DNA of 36,597 bases from an uncultured Bacteroidales bacterium (lineage in GTDB: Bacteria > Bacteroidota > Bacteroidia > Bacteroidales > UBA932): the NCBI GenBank assembly GCA_934675095.1, contig CAKUPC010000016.1, positions 1 to 36,597 of the forward strand, in the 5' to 3' direction. The position numbers were made by a program, and so were the translations under genes. Shown here piece after piece: positions 35,789-36,597 of this stretch. The notes below the pieces were generated by a model, which ran no database searches, had not been told where the DNA came from, and saw only the letters and a program-made list of their open reading frames with translations. Every line of letters starts with the position of its first letter. Position 1 is the stretch's first letter.

Positions 35789-36376
35789 ATGAAAAAGGGT
35801 ACCAAAATCACACTGATAATCATAGCCTGCGGTCTGGCGGCACCTGTCGTTGTCCCCCTCATCCTGGTCGCGGTGCTCCTGATTGCTTTAGCTTTTTCTT
35901 CTGAGCCTTACGAGCATCCGACACTGAGCAAAAGCGACAATCCGCCGGCATATACGACAACCGAAGACTTTTATAGGCTGACGGGAGTCGAGTTTCCGGA
36001 AATTGTTCCGGTGGATTCCCTATTCTATGACGAGGGCTGTCTCAGGGCGAATATGTGGAATGAACACAAGTTTATTGCGTCTCACAAACTGCCCAAAAGC
36101 TTCTACAAACGGCTGGATGCCGCCTGCAAGAACGACCCCGGCCATTGGACAAAAGGACCCGGAAGATTCACAGACTGGGCATACAGGAGCCTTGGAATGC
36201 CGGTTGACACTTCTGCCGTTACCTACAGATATTGGGTATATCCGAGCGATCCGAGCGGGAGCGAAAAGGTTGACCGAAGTAAGGAGGTTTGGGAAAGGGA
36301 CGACTGGGACGGAACGTTTGTGTCCGTGGAAATTCAAAAAGACACAATCTATCTGCTTGAGGGTTGGCTGAGGTAG
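35789..36376 (+). CDS. Membrane-anchored hypothetical protein
   Basis: A 195-residue protein I do not recognise. Residues about 7-36 are strongly hydrophobic (ITLIIIACGLAAPVVVPLILVAVLLIALAF, in two parts), acting as one long or two short helices. The remaining 155 residues would be exported: TTEDFYRLTGVEFPEIVPVDS, HKLPKSFYKRLDAACKNDPGHW, TYRYWVYPSDPSG, and FVSVEIQKDTIYLLEGWLR at the end. Tryptophan and tyrosine are frequent. It starts 61 bases after the terminator, so it needs its own promoter; ATTTGGCGG (35736-35744) is a weak candidate. Convergent with the phosphatase gene. Confidence 0.7.
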   Translation: MKKGTKITLIIIACGLAAPVVVPLILVAVLLIALAFSSEPYEHPTLSKSDNPPAYTTTEDFYRLTGVEFPEIVPVDSLFYDEGCLRANMWNEHKFIASHKLPKSFYKRLDAACKNDPGHWTKGPGRFTDWAYRSLGMPVDTSAVTYRYWVYPSDPSGSEKVDRSKEVWERDDWDGTFVSVEIQKDTIYLLEGWLR

Positions 36377-36439
36377 GAGATTCCACAGTCGGCTGCCGAC
36401 GGCGGATATGCCCCTCTCGGAAAATGTAAGAAAGGCCGA

Positions 36440-36597
36440 TTAACGAATATCACTCAACAGTGCCTTCACCGCCTCGCTTATGTCCCGGTAGGTCGTCTCG
36501 AAGTCTCCCGAATACCACGGGTCGGCGACGTCGCGCTCCTCTCCGACAAGGGACATCAGCAGCCGCACCTTTACGTCCGGATCCGGCATGAGCCTGT
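36440..36597 (-). CDS. Low-molecular-weight protein tyrosine phosphatase, C-terminal part
   Basis: Only the last 51 codons are in the window; the 5' part lies beyond 36597. It reads PDPDVKVRLLMSL, then ERDVADPWYSGDFETTYRD and ISEAVKALLSDIR before the stop. The VADPWYSGDFE block carries the catalytic general-acid Asp of LMW phosphatases, and the helix after it is the normal C-terminus. The active-site CxxxxxR loop is outside the window. The preceding 63 bases hold no gene. Confidence 0.82.
   Translation of the reverse strand, partial: RLMPDPDVKVRLLMSLVGEERDVADPWYSGDFETTYRDISEAVKALLSDIR

Noticed and set aside
36388..36400. Short palindrome GTCGGC-T-GCCGAC between the last two genes
   Set aside because: A single-base centre cannot form a proper loop and no T run follows on either strand, so a terminator is not supported.

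Overview
The window reads as a chromosomal segment of a moderately GC-rich member of the Bacteroidales (an Alistipes-like or related uncultured gut lineage is my guess). The evidence is a set of Bacteroidetes traits: TAnnTTTG -7 boxes (two of them with TTTG 19-20 bases upstream), a Rho factor with a long disordered N-terminal insert, an IspG of the inserted class, an LptD-like barrel next to an amidase and an MCE protein, a PPi-type phosphofructokinase, PepD, and almost no Shine-Dalgarno sequences. I found no tRNA, rRNA, CRISPR array, transposase or phage gene. No gene-free stretch exceeds 300 bases.

Layout. 1-1035 (-): 5' part of PPi-dependent phosphofructokinase. 1225-9670 (+): ligA, a bifunctional Rel/SpoT, an Ig-like lipoprotein, an outer-membrane barrel protein, and ispG behind an unusual T10G11 tract. 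9740-15188 (-): the envelope/quality-control cluster rsfS-ftsH-cdsA-psd-CNNM/CBS protein. 15278-15985 (+): birA, whose 3' end runs 126 bases into the convergent rpe. 15860-21927 (-): amidase, mlaD, an AT-rich gap, dnaA, pepD, rpe. 22075-27359 (+): lptD-like gene and rho. A palindromic element of about 108 bp occurs twice, behind ispG and behind the lptD-like gene. The first copy also encodes the C-terminus of the CBS protein.

From 27.4 kb the content becomes accessory and visibly less GC-rich in places. Three overlapping genes encode an ECF-type sigma factor, a single-pass membrane protein with a TPR-like periplasmic part, and an 852-residue secreted protein with a C-terminal CHAT (caspase-like) protease domain. 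This looks like a sigma / candidate anti-sigma / exported protease signalling cassette and is the most interesting element here. It is followed by an AAA ATPase with DUF4143 under tandem palindromes, a DUF4846-like secreted protein, a polytopic protein with an HEITH zinc-protease motif, and, divergent from it, a second ECF sigma of the same family as the first. Two small exported or anchored proteins follow, and a strong intrinsic terminator lies between them. The window ends inside a low-molecular-weight protein tyrosine phosphatase (-).

Inferred logic: the left two thirds is housekeeping (DNA replication and ligation, stringent response, isoprenoid and phospholipid synthesis, outer-membrane assembly, transcription termination). 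The right third is envelope signalling, with two related sigma factors, two putative proteases (CHAT and M50-like) and several secreted proteins of unknown role.
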